Shown here: in pieces, positions 54,872 to 64,000 of the stretch
How positions within the stretch are numbered: the first letter of the stretch is position 1
Layout: every line of letters begins with the position of its first letter
Assembly: GCA_027605045.1 (NCBI GenBank)
Contig: JAQFWX010000001.1
Location: 2,666,001-2,730,000, forward strand
Reading direction: 5' to 3'
DNA from: Phallus indusiatus
Taxonomy: Eukaryota > Basidiomycota > Agaricomycetes > Phallales > Phallaceae
DNA length: 64,000 bases
Position numbers and translations under genes: made by a program
Notes under the pieces: model-generated
Told to the model about the DNA's origin: nothing
Databases searched by the model: none
What the model saw: only the letters and a program-made list of their open reading frames with translations

Positions 54872-55291
54872 TGTTAGGGCGACTCAGGGCACACACCTAG
54901 AGGGCAGGAAACCTAAGATCTATTGATGAACGATGACTAACTACTCACCTAGAGGGCAGGAAACCTAAGAGAACAAGCTTAGGGATCCCCCTCTAGGGCT
55001 ACGCCACATATACTACGTGGAAGCGCTCGGGGACAATAGATGAGTATCGCCGCGGGATCCGAGGCGATAAAAGGGAGTTCGAAGAGGTTCGGAGAATTCG
55101 ATCGGAGTTCGAATTCGAAGAGATCGAAAGGAATAGATAATAGAGAACGAGAAATGACCGAACTATAGTTCGAGTTCTCGGAACCCAAACTCGAAGTCTC
55201 GGAAAGGAATCAGAAGGGAGAAAAGAACATCGGAACACAAGGAAATGAAGAAATAATGACACGGAAGACATGAAGCTAGTGTACCCTGACA
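54872..55291 (-). mobile_element. Solo LTR C3
   Basis: TGTTAGGGCGACTCAGGGC to TACCCTGACA, 420 bp, TSD AAGAC at 54,867-54,871 and 55,292-55,296. Body rich in GTTCGAA-like units and diverged from C1, C2 and C4. Confidence 0.93.
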
Positions 55292-55457
55292 AAGACGAAG
55301 AAGTCTCTCCATCTGAAAGCTTGTAATCTGAGTCTACATCTGAGTCTGATGCGAAGGGTGATGATGGTGGTGGGGATCCACGTGCAGCGCCGACAAGGGA
55401 GAAAAAGGAAGGTACAAGTGGGAGCATTTTAGCATCATCAGACTGTGATTTGGTTTG

Positions 55458-55856
55458 TGTCAGGGTACGCTACCGCGTCCCCTCATTTTTCCTTACTTAT
55501 TATCATCGGTATATATTCCCCTATACTTTATTTATATTTCCCATATATTATTTCCATCCTCCGTTTGCTCCTCCTGTCTCTATTCCACTTTCTCTACTTG
55601 CGCGCGTCGCGCGCTCGTACCCGGCGTGACGCCTACGGCGTCACGTCGCTTATGTTCGGTTCGGGCGTCTGGCACTTAGCTGTGTCAGGGCTGCACGCCG
55701 CGTTATCGTTTTTCATGTATATAGTCGCAGTCCCTAGAGTGAGGGTCCCTAAGCTTGTTCTCTTAGGATCCCCTCCCTCTAGGTGAGTAGTTAGTTCTCC
55801 CCAATATATTTCTCTTAGGATCCCCTCCCTCTAGCCTGAGCTGAGTAGCCCTAACA
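55458..55856 (+). mobile_element. Solo LTR A15
   Basis: 399 bp, TSD GTTTG at 55,453-55,457 and 55,857-55,861. Near-identical to A5. Confidence 0.95.
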
Positions 55857-56204
55857 GTTTGTGAACTGGACGATGTCAGGACAATAGAAAACTCCTAAAA
55901 ATAAGCGACTTACGGTGCAGCAGGTTTATTCATGTCCCACAGCTCAGAGACAATTTCAAACTCACTGAAATGCAGTTAGTACACATTTAGATTATTTAAG
56001 TGCAGAACTTACTCCTGCATTTCTTGCTGACTGGCCATAATAGCCATTTGTTTTTTTCGTGCAAGACCGCTAAAAGCCACAATCAAATTACCACTAGCAA
56101 TACTAATAGTACGAAATGACAACTTACTGGCGATATGAACGCCTTTTAGCTTCAAGGAGTCGTTTGTGTCGTTCTTCGTCACTCTTAGCATGTGGCCCAC
56201 CCAT

Positions 56205-56624
56205 TGCATAGTCTGGGGAAAGAAAAGGACCGGGAATAGGGAAGGATTTGGGAGGAAAAAAGTGACCAGGAATGAGAAGGATTTGGGGGGGAAAAAGTGA
56301 CCAGGAATGAGAAGGATTTTTTGGGGATAAAGCGACCGGGAATAGGGAGGGAGTTGGGGAAAAAAGTGACTGGGAATAGGGACGGAGTTGGGTGAGTCGT
56401 GGAGGTGGCGGGAGAGAGGCGAATAAGTTTGATGTCACGAGTAGTCACTCTCTGTCACTGTTACGTGTACTGCTCAAATTGGGTTGAATGCTGTTGTTTG
56501 CTGATAATAAATATAATTTCGAAATTTTACCTATTTTGTGAAGCTTCTGAAATGTACTAAATAAATGTGCTAAAGAGTCTCAAAGCTGAAACTGAGTTAA
56601 AAGTTCTTGCCATCAATGAACAGG
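56205..56624. other. No supported gene; GGGAATAGG-type repeats
   Basis: 56,215-56,400 is a degenerate tandem repeat of about 35 bp (GGGAAAAAAGTGACCGGGAAT-like). Frames through it are low-complexity Pro/Phe/Ser and are not called. Confidence 0.6.
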
Positions 56625-57469
56625 CACTGGAGACATTGTAGGGTTTGACCAAAAAAAGGATCCTAATAAAATTATGGTTCGAGGCATAGGCATATGACAA
56701 TTCACTAACTTGTAATATCATATTATAACTAACACTCAGATTAAGAGATTCTGAGTTGAAAAATTGTGAGTATGTTGCTATTTTTATCTTAGTTAAATCA
56801 TGTAAGAATTTTTACTTATATAACACTATCAATAATTTTTTCTATTCAATCAAATAGTATACAAAGTAAAACATATATTATTATTAACCATAGTGGAAAA
56901 TTATATAATGAAGTTGATATAACTACTTATCAATACAATTTTTTATCATAATTTTGAGGGAGTGGGAAATACTGAGTTTCTATGTAATTAAAACTTGAAG
57001 TCACAGTATGTGACATTAGAGTTTTCTCAAGATTTTCCAGAAATCCCTGTATTATTAAGGTTTTCCTAGGAAAACTCTGATATTACACAGTGTAATCTCA
57101 TGGTTAAAATTAAGGTTTTTCCATGCATCTAAATTATAATAGAAATATATCTTCACAATAAATATAAAAAAGATTTTGAGAACATTCTTCAATATGGATG
57201 ATGATAATGTAAGTTTCATTTTATTCATTATTTTACTGAATAGATAACATTGATCATGGACTTATATGATAAAGAATTATTACATAATTTGGCCAAGATA
57301 ATTATAGCAGTATACTGACAATTTTGCAAGCCAGAATCCCTTGACCTGACTCACCTGAGTATTAGTTATAATATGATTTTGCAATTTGGTAAAGTGTCAA
57401 TAGCCTATGCCTCGAACCATGATTTCCTTAGGATCCTTTTTTTGGCTAAACCCTACAATGTCTCCAGTG
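56625..57469. mobile_element. CACTA-type MITE 2 with long inverted ends
   Basis: 845 bp, CACTGGAGACATTGTAGGG and inverted copy; inverted ends extend about 70 bp with a few differences. TSD AGG at 56,622-56,624 and 57,470-57,472. AT-rich interior, no gene. Confidence 0.9.
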
Positions 57470-57726
57470 AGGAGTTCTGGGCACTTACAATGTGAACTTT
57501 CGGGAATTTTTGAACACAGCTAGTCCTTATGCTGCTCATTGGTTGAGAATTTTTAAGGCATTTTTTCTTTCCGTCTTTTCGGGTTAGTGAGACAGGAGAA
57601 TCAGACTTACCTCGGTAACACCGTATGTTTGGACTGGTTTCATCGTATTTATTTGTTTTTACAGGGAGAACTGAATGGGAAGAAATGGGAATATTTTGAA
57701 AATATTTGCTAGTGAGTTAGCCATCT

Positions 57727-58440
57727 ATGATTAGTCAGCATATCTTTCTTAAACTTGGGCCGCTTCGTCCTTTTCTTGCAGTAGCGGCGGCGTGTTACAA
57801 GAGCTTAGCCTTTGATGTTGCCAATATGTTCCTTAGAACATCATGGACTGCTTGTTTCAATGATGGATCGAGATCAGGTGTGCGTTTTCATTATAAATTT
57901 GGGTTTACCTAGACCAACATCCTTTCTCAGTGCTCTCTGTTTCTTCACGTCTGAGCTGCACTTGCCTTACTATCGTCTCTGTGCTCCTCTTTTCTCATAA
58001 TCTACTTTTATTATTGAACATGCACGATCCTTGCACTCCAGAACCAGGATGCACTGTTGGAGAGGATGGTCAGCTGAAGGATGCAGCAGACATAACTTGG
58101 GTGAACTCACCATCTGACAAAGCTGGCGTCCTTAAAACAACTTCTGTAAGTACTTTACCCTATCAGTATTCCTTTCTGGCTTACTGATTATTGTTCTAGC
58201 CCCAGGCAAAGAGTCCTACCCCAGCGATCTCAGCATCTGTAGCGCAAAGGACAAGGGCCCGAACCAATGCCAACTGCAATCGTAAAGCCGCTTGTAAGGG
58301 ATCTGTGATCCCCTTACCGGCATCGTCACACCGTCACACAACCACCACCTTGTTCAACCAAATGCAGTATTTTCTTGTTCTCTTATTTCTTTTATTCGAT
58401 ATTATAAGAACGAATTCTTTTATTCTCTTCATTGAGCTAT
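57727..58440 (+). CDS. Hypothetical small gene
   Basis: Best supported part: ATG 58,020 (MHDPCTPEPGCTVGEDGQLK) to a GTAAGTAC donor at 58,147, then after a 54-nt intron (AG at 58,200) PQAKSPTPAISASVAQRTRA up to about 58,370. An upstream frame from 57,727 may be another exon. A basic second exon after an acidic first exon resembles N-termini of fungal transposon proteins. No domain recognised. Confidence 0.4.
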
Positions 58441-58638
58441 ATTTCTTTTATTCGATATTTTAATCAAGTTTTCTTTTTATTCTCCTTTTTGGTATTTACA
58501 ATAACAGTAGTTAATATAAATACGCGAGTGTAGATTAGTTTAGAAGCAGGCTTTGAATTTACGAGGACTTATAACACTCATATCTTTCGTGTGACTTAAG
58601 TCTTATACACTGGAGACATAGGAAAGTTTGCTTGACAT

Positions 58639-60019
58639 TAGTGATGCCGAAGTTTGGTTCGGGAACCGTTTTGAACCCGAACCAAACCCGAACCGACCCC
58701 TGGTTCGGCTTATGTAAGCCGAACCGAACCGAACCCGAACTAGTGGTTCAGGTTCAGGTTCGATCATGAGGAAATTAGGGTGAACCGGTTCGAACTGTGA
58801 CGAACCGTCACACAATGTCACATAGTGTCACTGGTGTCACCAATCACCTAAGTGCTAACTCAATGTGAATTTTGTCATGATTTTTTTTTTATTTTGGCTC
58901 TGGAGAGCTCAAAAATTGCCCAAAATGAAAATAAAAAAATATGCCAAGAATATTTTTTGAATATCTACGAGATAAGTTGGGCGCTTAAATAAGCGCCCGT
59001 ATTACAAATCATCTAAATCTTCGAAATTTCGAAAATTTAAACTGAACTGAACCAAATTGGACCTAGGCTACACTAAAATAGTTTATTTATAAGTCTAACA
59101 CAGAGAATACATCTAAATTATAGGGATAATATAGGTTTGGTTCAGGTTCTGGACCTGAACCGAACCTGAACCGAATTCAAACCAAGGAAAATAACTTCAA
59201 ATTTTCAGAATGGGAAAAATCAGGTTCTGAACCGGTTCGAACCCCGAACCGAACCTGAACCGGGTGTCAAGATCCGAGACCGTTCGAGATCGCAAGATCG
59301 AGGAATCGAGAATCGAGAGATCGAGGGATGAGGAACTTGGCTTCAACTTATGTGTTGCGCCCGCTCCAAAGGCCTGAGAGTATTCCTCAATTTGGGTCGT
59401 GACGAATCAGCACTCACAACGAAGAACAACCGGAGATAACGAAGACTTTGGCGACGGAGTCGCCAAAGGCGAGAGATCGAGAAAATCGAGAAATCGGGGT
59501 TTCGAGATAAAGAGACGAGTTGTAATTCAAGGAGGTTTGAATACAAGTGAAATATATTTGAATCGAATCAGAGTTCGATTTCAAGACGACTTTGTATGGT
59601 ATTTACAGCGAGTTTAAATACAACAAAGTGATGCAGGGTCAAGTACAAAGAAAGTACTAATTCGGATAAGTACATAATAGTACTTGAGGAAGTCGTGAGG
59701 TTCGTTAGAATCATAAAGAAGGAAATAGAAAGTATTCTATTTATATCATGGAACCTCACCGATCGTCAAAGTGAATAAATCGGTAATCGGTAATTCGAGA
59801 GATCGCATAGAGTGCAATCTCCATAAGGTTCGTTCGTTCGAGTTCGAAGAGAATGTGAAATCGAAATAAATCGTTAATTCGATGTCACGAGAAAATCGGC
59901 TCGTGACACCGGGGTTCAGCTTACATAATCCAAACCAAACCAAACCAAACATTTGGTTCGGGTTCAGGTTCGCCAAAAAAGGGGGGTGAACCGAACCGAA
60001 CCGAACTTCGGCATCACTA
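58639..60019. mobile_element. MITE M9, hAT-like (TAGTGATGCCGAAG ends), nested
   Basis: Ends TAGTGATGCCGAAGTT and AACTTCGGCATCACTA, perfect 8-bp TSD CTTGACAT at 58,631-58,638 and 60,020-60,027. Arms of iterated GGTTC/GAACC units; shared core with GGGCGCTTAAATAAGCGCCC near 58,980. Confidence 0.95.
59265..59908. mobile_element. Solo LTR, family E, nested in M9
   Basis: 644 bp, TGTCAAGATCCGAG to GGCTCGTGACA, TSD CCGGG at 59,260-59,264 and 59,909-59,913. Only copy in the window. Confidence 0.92.
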
Positions 60020-60397
60020 CTTGACATGCAAATCATCAAGCAAACTCTAAGCAGAGACCTAGTTTGCTCAATGTTTTCTGAATGGATCAAACTTTGTGAG
60101 AACTTTGAGTTTGATAGAAGTTTGCTTGGCTAAGCATCTTATGAATAGATTTTGATGTAGATTGTGTGAAAACCTTGAGCAGATTGCTTGTTCAGCATCT
60201 GCATAACATCCACATAATATTTAATTAAGGTTTGTCAGAAAATTTGTATGCAATCTGCTTACCCAAGTCAACTCTGATCAAATTGAGAGTTTGTACAAAG
60301 TTTGAAACAGTAGGAAACTCCAAGCAAATATGGTCTCTGTTCAAAGTCTGCTTGATAGTTTGCAGGTTGAGCAAACTTTCCTATGTCTCCAGTGATA

Positions 60398-60667
60398 TCT
60401 TTGACGCTTCAGTGGAGTCTCGAACTTCACATTTTTTTGAGTGAGAACTACTTTGTTTTCAAATTTTGCTGAACTATCTACACTAGTGACGGATTGATCA
60501 ACCGCACGCTCAACATGTCGACACAAACAACTACGGACGAGTCTTTCACTTCATTTCCCCTTCATCCACCCCTCGACTTCACCCTGCCGAATTTTCTCAA
60601 CACAACGATGACGTTTCGAATCCCACTGGCGCTGGTCCGCTAGGCCTGGGTGAACGCGAGTACCACC
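60398..60667. other. No supported gene
   Basis: 60,515-60,667 could be a short Gag-like start on the plus strand (MSTQTTTDESFTSFPLHPPL) cut by LTR C4; too short to call. Confidence 0.4.
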
Positions 60668-61020
60668 TGTTAGGGCGACTCAGGGCACACACCTAGAGGA
60701 GGGAAAACCTAAGATCTATTGAGGGGCAGCGACTAACTACTCACCTAGAGGAGGGAAAACCTAAGAGAACAAGCTTAGGCATCCCCCTCTAGGGAAATCG
60801 CATATAAGTACAGGATACGAAGCGCCCGACTGATCTCCATGGGATCCGAGGAGATACAAACAGAAATCGAAAGAAAACGAAGAAATCGAGAGATCAAGAA
60901 ATCGATGGAACTAATGGAGATGGCAAAGTACAGGAAGTGAAGGAAATCATAACACGAAATGAAATCGAAAGAAATCGAAGAAATCAAATAAATCGAACGA
61001 GTCGCTAGCATACCGTGACA
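60668..61020 (-). mobile_element. LTR C4
   Basis: 353 bp, TGTTAGGGCGACTCAGGGC to TACCGTGACA. No matching TSD (CCACC and GTGGC). Both sides are gypsy-like coding sequence, so it may lie at an internal deletion. Confidence 0.87.
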
Positions 61021-62629
61021 GTGGCGAATCTAGATGTATTCGACCAATGGGTATACAATGTGACTGTGTGGGCTCAAATACACAAGCTTGAGGACGAGTT
61101 TGCTGTACAAATGCTGGGAAATTTCCTTGCAGGAAAAGTGGGAATTTTCTACATGAAATATGTAGTTATGAAGCCGAAAAAGTGGACATTACCTACCATA
61201 TTTCCTGTGCTATTTGATTATTGTTTCCCGCCCAACTACAAGGAGGAACTCAGGACACAACTCCATGAATCTTCACAAGGGAAGAAACCATTCCGAGACT
61301 TCACACGAGATGTTGAAGTTTTGGCCCAACGATTCCCTGACATTACTAAACGTGAGATTGTGGAAATTATATGGCAAGGGGCTGCTACGTACCTAAAAAG
61401 GGAATGGGCTAAGGCTGGCTCGTCCCGAGAACGGACCTCTCTGAAAGAGCTAGTTAGGCAGGGCATCAGATTTGAAGCTGCCAAAAGAATTAGCCGACAA
61501 GAAGGAGGAACGTACTGTAGAGACTACACAGCTGATAGACCCAGCACATCCAAGGGTGAAGGCTCGAGTTTAGGCTCCTCTAAGTCAAAGCCAACTGGAG
61601 GGCGTGAAACATCTAAAGCTCGAAATCAGAAACGAGTAAGACTAAGGAACACAGGACCAAACTCACCAAACAGGAGTTAAATGAGCTACGAGCTCAAGGT
61701 CATTGTTTTGAATGCCGGAAGGAGGGACATGACGCATGAAACTGCCCCTCCAGGCATACAGCTCCAGTGCCAAAGATCCAGTCTAATGCTGTAAATTTCA
61801 GCCGCTTAGAACAATTGGCAGCAGAAGTTGCAGAACAGGAAAAGATAACTGTGCATACCTGTATGATAGAAGCTGTAAAAAAGACACTCCCAACCCGGCG
61901 TACCAGCCAGAAAGATATCTGCAAAGACATTCAGTCTAGGTTTCAAGACTTCTTTGGTAAGACTTACATAGATAAGCACGGAAATGTAAGGACACGATCG
62001 TTCAGCGGTTTAGACTTAAGGATCAGACACTATAACCCAGTAGTCCAATCTATAATAACGCAAGGAGCTACTCTTGCACGCACAGTTGTATATATATACA
62101 TGAGTGGGCTATCTCTACCAATAGCGCTCAGGTGCTATATCTACCAATAGGAAGGAAGGCAGTCGATGACGTAAGAGAAACGTGAGTAGAAAGGAAGATG
62201 TGACAGTATGGAGCATACGGAGAAACAGGGAAAGTATGGGAGAATACGGGAGGATAATACGGACTGGCATACCAGGTACCGTACGATGGATATGATAACG
62301 CGGAGGTCAGCATATACGTCTATACTATACACACAATATACTAGATTAGCCCTTATGGTCCTAGCATGTACCCTGACAGGAAAGGCAAAAGATCACTTCA
62401 CTGTGTCAGACTATGGGGAAGACTTCGAAGTCACAGACTGGGCAGATCTGTCTATATCACACTTAGTAAAGAAGGCGAATATAAAAGATGGTTGGGACAT
62501 ACTGGGAATACTAAAGAGAACCCAACTCATACGGGAAGATCTCCATATTGGAAAAAAGAGCCAGGCGGAACTTGATGCCGAAGGGATCTTCTTGGGGGCA
62601 GCAGGAATTAAGAAAACCCCAAAAAAGAT
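61021..62629 (+). pseudogene. Retrotransposon Gag-like gene (gypsy-4), split by LTR B2
   Basis: The helical Gag core (FDQWVYNVTVWAQIHKLEDEF, then FRDFTRDVEVLAQRFPDIT) runs open from 61,021 to 61,680. A frame change near 61,640-61,680 is followed by a CCHC-like knuckle, CFECRKEGHDA, with a stop before NC. Then comes a frame at 61,767-61,984 (VPKIQSNAVNFSRLEQLAAE) that resumes after LTR B2 with KAKDHFTVSDYGEDFEVTDW to about 62,629, where a MITE cuts it. Large Gag of a gypsy-type element lacking pol here. Confidence 0.75.
61985..62378 (-). mobile_element. Solo LTR B2
   Basis: 394 bp, TGTAAGGACACGATCG to GTACCCTGACA, TSD GGAAA at 61,980-61,984 and 62,379-62,383. Frame of the gag-like gene continues after it. 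Confidence 0.94.
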
Positions 62630-63593
62630 TAAGGCTCTCATGCACTGGAGACATAGGAAAGTTTGCTCAGCCTGCAAACTATCAAGCAGACTTTGAACAG
62701 AGACCATGTTTGCTTGAAGTTTCCTACTGTTTTAAACTTTGGACAAACTCTCAATTTGATCAGCATTTACTTGGCTAAGCAGATTTCATACAAATTTTCT
62801 GACAAACTTTAGTTGAATGTTATGTGGATGTTATGCAGATGCTGAACAAGCAATCTGCTCAAGATTTTCACACAATTTGCATCAAAATCTATCTATAGGA
62901 TGCTTATCTAAGCAAATTTTTATCAAACCCAAAGTCTTCACAAAGTTTGATTTATCCAGAAAACTTCAAGCAAACTGGGTCTCTGCTTGGAGTTTGCTTA
63001 ATCGTTTGCTTGACATGCAAACCATCAAACAAACTCTAAGCAGAGACCCAATTTGCTTAAAGCCTCCTGGACAGATCAAACTTTGTGAAAACTTCAAGTT
63101 TGAAAGAAGTTTGTTTGGCTAAGCATCCTATGAATAGATTATAATGCAAATTATATGGAAACCTTGAGCAGATTGCTTGTTCAGCATCTGCATAACATCC
63201 ACATAAAATTTAATTAAGGTTTGTCAGAAAATTTGTATAAAATCTGCTTACACAAGTAAACTCTGATCAAATTGAGAGTTTGTACAAACTAAAGTTTGAA
63301 ACAGTGGGAAACTCCAAGCAAACTGGGTCTCTGCTTGGAGTTTGCTTAATAGTTTGCATGTCAAGCAAACTTTCCTATGTCTCCAGTGGATCAACGGGTT
63401 GGATCCGCGGGTACGGGTACCCATACCCGCGGGTCAGTGTCAAAAATTTGGGTATCCTCGACCTGACCCGGGTTTCAACCCGCAGGTCACGTGACAACCT
63501 GCGGGTAGGCAGGTCAACCTGTGACAACAGGTAATCTGCAGGTACCTGTGTGTTACCTGCAGGTAATGTCACATGTGACTAGATGTTACTAGA
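62630..63593. mobile_element. Partial MITE M10 (M3 family), containing CACTA-4
   Basis: Begins TAAGGCTCTCA at 62,630; after the CACTA insert it continues ACGGGTTGGATCC from 63,394 to about 63,593, in reverse orientation to M3, then stops before the core. Right end missing. Confidence 0.85.
62643..63388. mobile_element. CACTA-type MITE 4, inverted dimer
   Basis: CACTGGAGACATAGGAAAG ends, but about 746 bp. The left half (to about 63,012) and the right half are inverted copies of the 398-bp MITE, lacking its terminus at the junction. Flanking TCA occurs at 62,638-62,640 and 63,391-63,393. Confidence 0.88.
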
Positions 63594-64000
63594 GGATGTA
63601 AAGCTTGAGCAAGTTATTACTAATCGGCTAGCACTAGCCGATGCTAGCCGCTGTTAAACTTTGCAGCCGACGGCAAGTAGTTGCCGCTCAATTATGTAAT
63701 TATGCTTTCGCTCTATTCCTTTTTCAGCAGTAGCTTGGCAAAGCAGCCCAGCAAGCGCGCTTAGTCAGCAGCACCCACAGACGCACAGATGCGGCAGAAT
63801 CCGCCGCTGCGGCTGATTCGGCTTCTACTGACCAATGGGAAGTAACTAGAGTATTCGGCGCAAATTCTTAGCATTTATAATATCGAAATTTAAGGGGTTT
63901 GTCGTTCGGTCCGGTGGATCAATGGAAAGCGCAAATCTCTGGGTGTTTCGGCTGGGGGTTCGATCCCCACTCATGATAGTGTTCTTTTTACTTGTTTTTG
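63594..64000. other. Possible MULE end and tRNA-like A/B boxes; no gene
   Basis: 63,594 starts GGATGTAAAGCTTGAGCAAG, matching the MULE end (28 of 35 by my count), followed by short inverted repeats (CGGCTAGCACTAGCCG). At 63,915-63,970 TGGATCAATGG and GGTTCGATCCC resemble A and B boxes, with TTTTT at 63,985. No acceptor stem can be folded, so this is at best a tRNA-derived sequence. Confidence 0.4.

Larger units (their letters stand above)
54358..56204 (-). pseudogene. MGG-family accessory gene 2, split by two LTRs
   Basis: Start ATG 56,202-56,204 gives MGGPHAKSDEERHKRLLEAK, matching MGG gene 1. Exon 1 is 56,128-56,204, 77 nt as in gene 1, with the intron at the same codon phase. Further exons lie near 56,013-56,069, 55,912-55,966 and 55,298-55,457. 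LTR A15 (TSD GTTTG) and LTR C3 (TSD AAGAC) interrupt it. The last part, 54,358-54,871, reads IWQYEIIQDEDAFIECLHTY and ends with a Trp-rich helix (FKEWWTAALPEMHVY), as gene 1 does. The middle is acidic (SDSDVDSDYKLSDGE). No transposase lies beside it in this window. Function unknown. Confidence 0.75.
58608..60394. mobile_element. CACTA-type MITE 3, containing M9 and LTR E
   Basis: CACTGGAGACATAGGAAAG and inverted copy, TSD ATA at 58,605-58,607 and 60,395-60,397. About 398 bp once M9 is removed, the same as CACTA-1. Confidence 0.93.

Noticed and set aside
63909..63990. tRNA gene
   Set aside because: A- and B-box-like motifs and a T run are present, but the acceptor and D stems cannot pair, so no tRNA is called.

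Overview
The window looks like nuclear DNA of a filamentous basidiomycete, probably an Agaricomycete. The basis is introns of about 40-70 nt with GT-AG ends, a DUF6533-type membrane protein, a two-exon HSP20 gene, and hAT, Mutator-like (MULE), CACTA-type and Ty3/gypsy elements of fungal character. Nothing bacterial is present (no operons, Shine-Dalgarno-led gene trains or CRISPR). The assignment is inference from gene structure; no search was run.

Region 1 (about 1-13,300) is the only stretch with ordinary host genes. A segment is duplicated in tandem: copy 1 at about 1-3,850 and copy 2 at about 5,350-12,180. Each copy carries, in order, a decayed C2H2 zinc-finger gene, a minus-strand gene of unknown family and an HSP20 gene. 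HSP20 reads cleanly only in copy 2 (11,466-12,120). Copy 2 also holds about 2.8 kb absent from copy 1, with a DUF6533-type gene and a relic of a second small duplicated gene.

Region 2 (about 14,700-31,550) is nested transposon debris. A two-exon hypothetical gene, an almost complete hAT transposase gene on the minus strand (17,390-21,699) and a chromodomain Ty3/gypsy element on the minus strand (about 21,800-30,703) are cut by solo LTRs with 5-bp target-site duplications (TSDs) and by MITEs with 8-bp TSDs. Removing each insert in the mind makes the interrupted reading frames or exons meet again.

Region 3 (33,081-47,780) is a 14.7-kb Mutator-like transposon with inverted ends and a perfect 9-bp TSD, inserted in an LTR. 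It carries a spliced transposase with an intact-looking frame, a multi-exon plus-strand gene (gene X) and a minus-strand gene of a family defined here by an MGGP...SD.ER start (MGG family). The MGG gene was later split by a complete, very young Ty3/gypsy element (36,035-42,250). That element has the sequence hallmarks of Tf1-like self-priming.

Region 4 (47,790-64,000) has the C-terminal part of another hAT transposase, an intronless orphan ORF of about 480 codons between unrelated LTR pieces (49,716-51,158), a second MGG-family gene split by two solo LTRs (54,358-56,204), CACTA-type MITEs with 3-bp TSDs, a three-level nest at 58,608-60,394, a gag-like gene split by a solo LTR, and a possible further MULE end at 63,594.

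LTR families are labelled A-F and MITEs M1-M10 for this report only.
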